Below are positions 38,991-39,433 of a stretch of DNA of 39,433 bases, in pieces (position 1 is the first letter of the stretch; every line of letters begins with the position of its first letter). Source of the stretch: Bacteroidota bacterium (GTDB lineage: Bacteria; Bacteroidota; Bacteroidia; Bacteroidales; F082); the NCBI GenBank assembly GCA_023396415.1, contig JAEWWJ010000041.1, positions 1 to 39,433 on the forward strand, in the 5' to 3' direction. Position numbers and translations under genes: made by a program. The notes below the pieces were generated by a model. The model worked only from the letters and a program-made list of their open reading frames with translations, was not told where the DNA came from and did not search any database.

Positions 38991-39433
38991 TTATTTGTTG
39001 TTGTCTTTTAATTGCTGCTCTTTCCACAGTTGTGAGAAAGATTTTGGAGCCATTTTCGGCATTTCGCGCCGCGATCCCCAAGCATTGGAAACAACATAAC
39101 GCATCACCATATTTTTTAAACCTCCCTTGGTCATATCCAACAGCTTGCGGCTGAGCAAAAAACGACTCGATTGTTTAATTAAGAGTTTCTCGGAAGAAGT
39201 TACCAAACCGGCTTCAACGGCTTCATGGCGGTTGTGCAAAAGCATTTCGTGAAGCGGAATCTTAACCGGACACACTTCCGTACACGCGCCACAAATAGTG
39301 GATGCAAAACTGAGATGGCTGTATGCTTTCATACTTTTTAAGTGGGGGGTGATCACCGCACCAATCGGTCCGCTGTATGCAGTTCCGTAGGTGTGTCCTC
39401 CAATATTTTTGTACACCGGACATACATTTAAAC
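38991..39433 (-). CDS. lutB: LutB-type iron-sulfur protein (partial, C-terminal part)
   Basis: The C-terminal 147 or so residues of a lactate-utilisation type B protein. The frame runs past the window edge (upstream codons read LNVCPVYKNIGGHTYGT). A ferredoxin-like cluster motif CGACTEVCPVKIP is complete. The preceding NVCPVY is the end of the first 4Fe-4S motif, whose other cysteines lie outside the window. The family links L-lactate oxidation to the respiratory chain with LutA and LutC. Those partners are not in view, and the assignment rests on this fragment. Confidence 0.87.
   Translation of the reverse strand, partial: LNVCPVYKNIGGHTYGTAYSGPIGAVITPHLKSMKAYSHLSFASTICGACTEVCPVKIPLHEMLLHNRHEAVEAGLVTSSEKLLIKQSSRFLLSRKLLDMTKGGLKNMVMRYVVSNAWGSRREMPKMAPKSFSQLWKEQQLKDNNK

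Overview
The window comes from a member of the Bacteroidota. The evidence is the promoter signature (TTTG about 20 bases upstream of TAnnTTTG, clear before tRNA-Cys and gltX), a type IX secretion C-terminal domain on an M1 peptidase, Bacteroidota-type families (DUF4292, DUF4175), and a lack of strong Shine-Dalgarno sites. Two near-perfect parS sites flank mnmG, so the region probably lies in the origin-proximal part of the chromosome. The order within the phylum is not settled from the sequence alone.

Layout. 1-360: the orfA end of an IS3-family element that runs off the left edge. 660-7636 (minus): an envelope cluster of polysaccharide flippase, dUTPase, sugar nucleotidyltransferase, large TPR protein, DUF4292 lipoprotein and EnvC-like LytM protein. 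7618-11355 (minus): a very large multi-pass histidine kinase. 11534-18567 (minus): methyltransferase, mnmG between two parS sites, ybeY, a small ATPase-like protein and a DUF4175 coiled-coil membrane protein. 18676-22918 (plus): secreted M1 aminopeptidase, gltX, folB and a cysteine-rich CWC protein, followed by tRNA-Cys.

23008-29944 is a 6.9 kb integrative element in the 3' end of tRNA-Cys, bounded by a 17-bp direct repeat. It carries a tyrosine integrase, an excisionase-like HTH protein, an XRE regulator, a RecA-fold ATPase and a minimal family A polymerase resembling the TV-Pol primase-polymerases of transposons and virophages. It also carries an iteron-rich, AT-rich putative origin, a second set of 45-bp repeats, two small unknown proteins and a RimK-like ATP-grasp ligase. 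It has no capsid, relaxase or conjugation genes. It looks like a self-replicating integrative element or satellite with a peptide-ligase cargo, and is the most novel part of the window. Just outside its right end is what looks like the left end of a second, mostly deleted relative.

30114-39433 is ordinary chromosome: tRNA-Thr, a low-molecular-weight phosphatase, ruvC, a YbhN-type membrane protein with a membrane glycosyltransferase, phoH-purC, a small secreted repeat protein, a cupin, a SirB1-like protein, a NUDIX hydrolase, an SRAP (HMCES/YedK) protein and the C-terminal part of a LutB-type iron-sulfur protein cut by the right edge.
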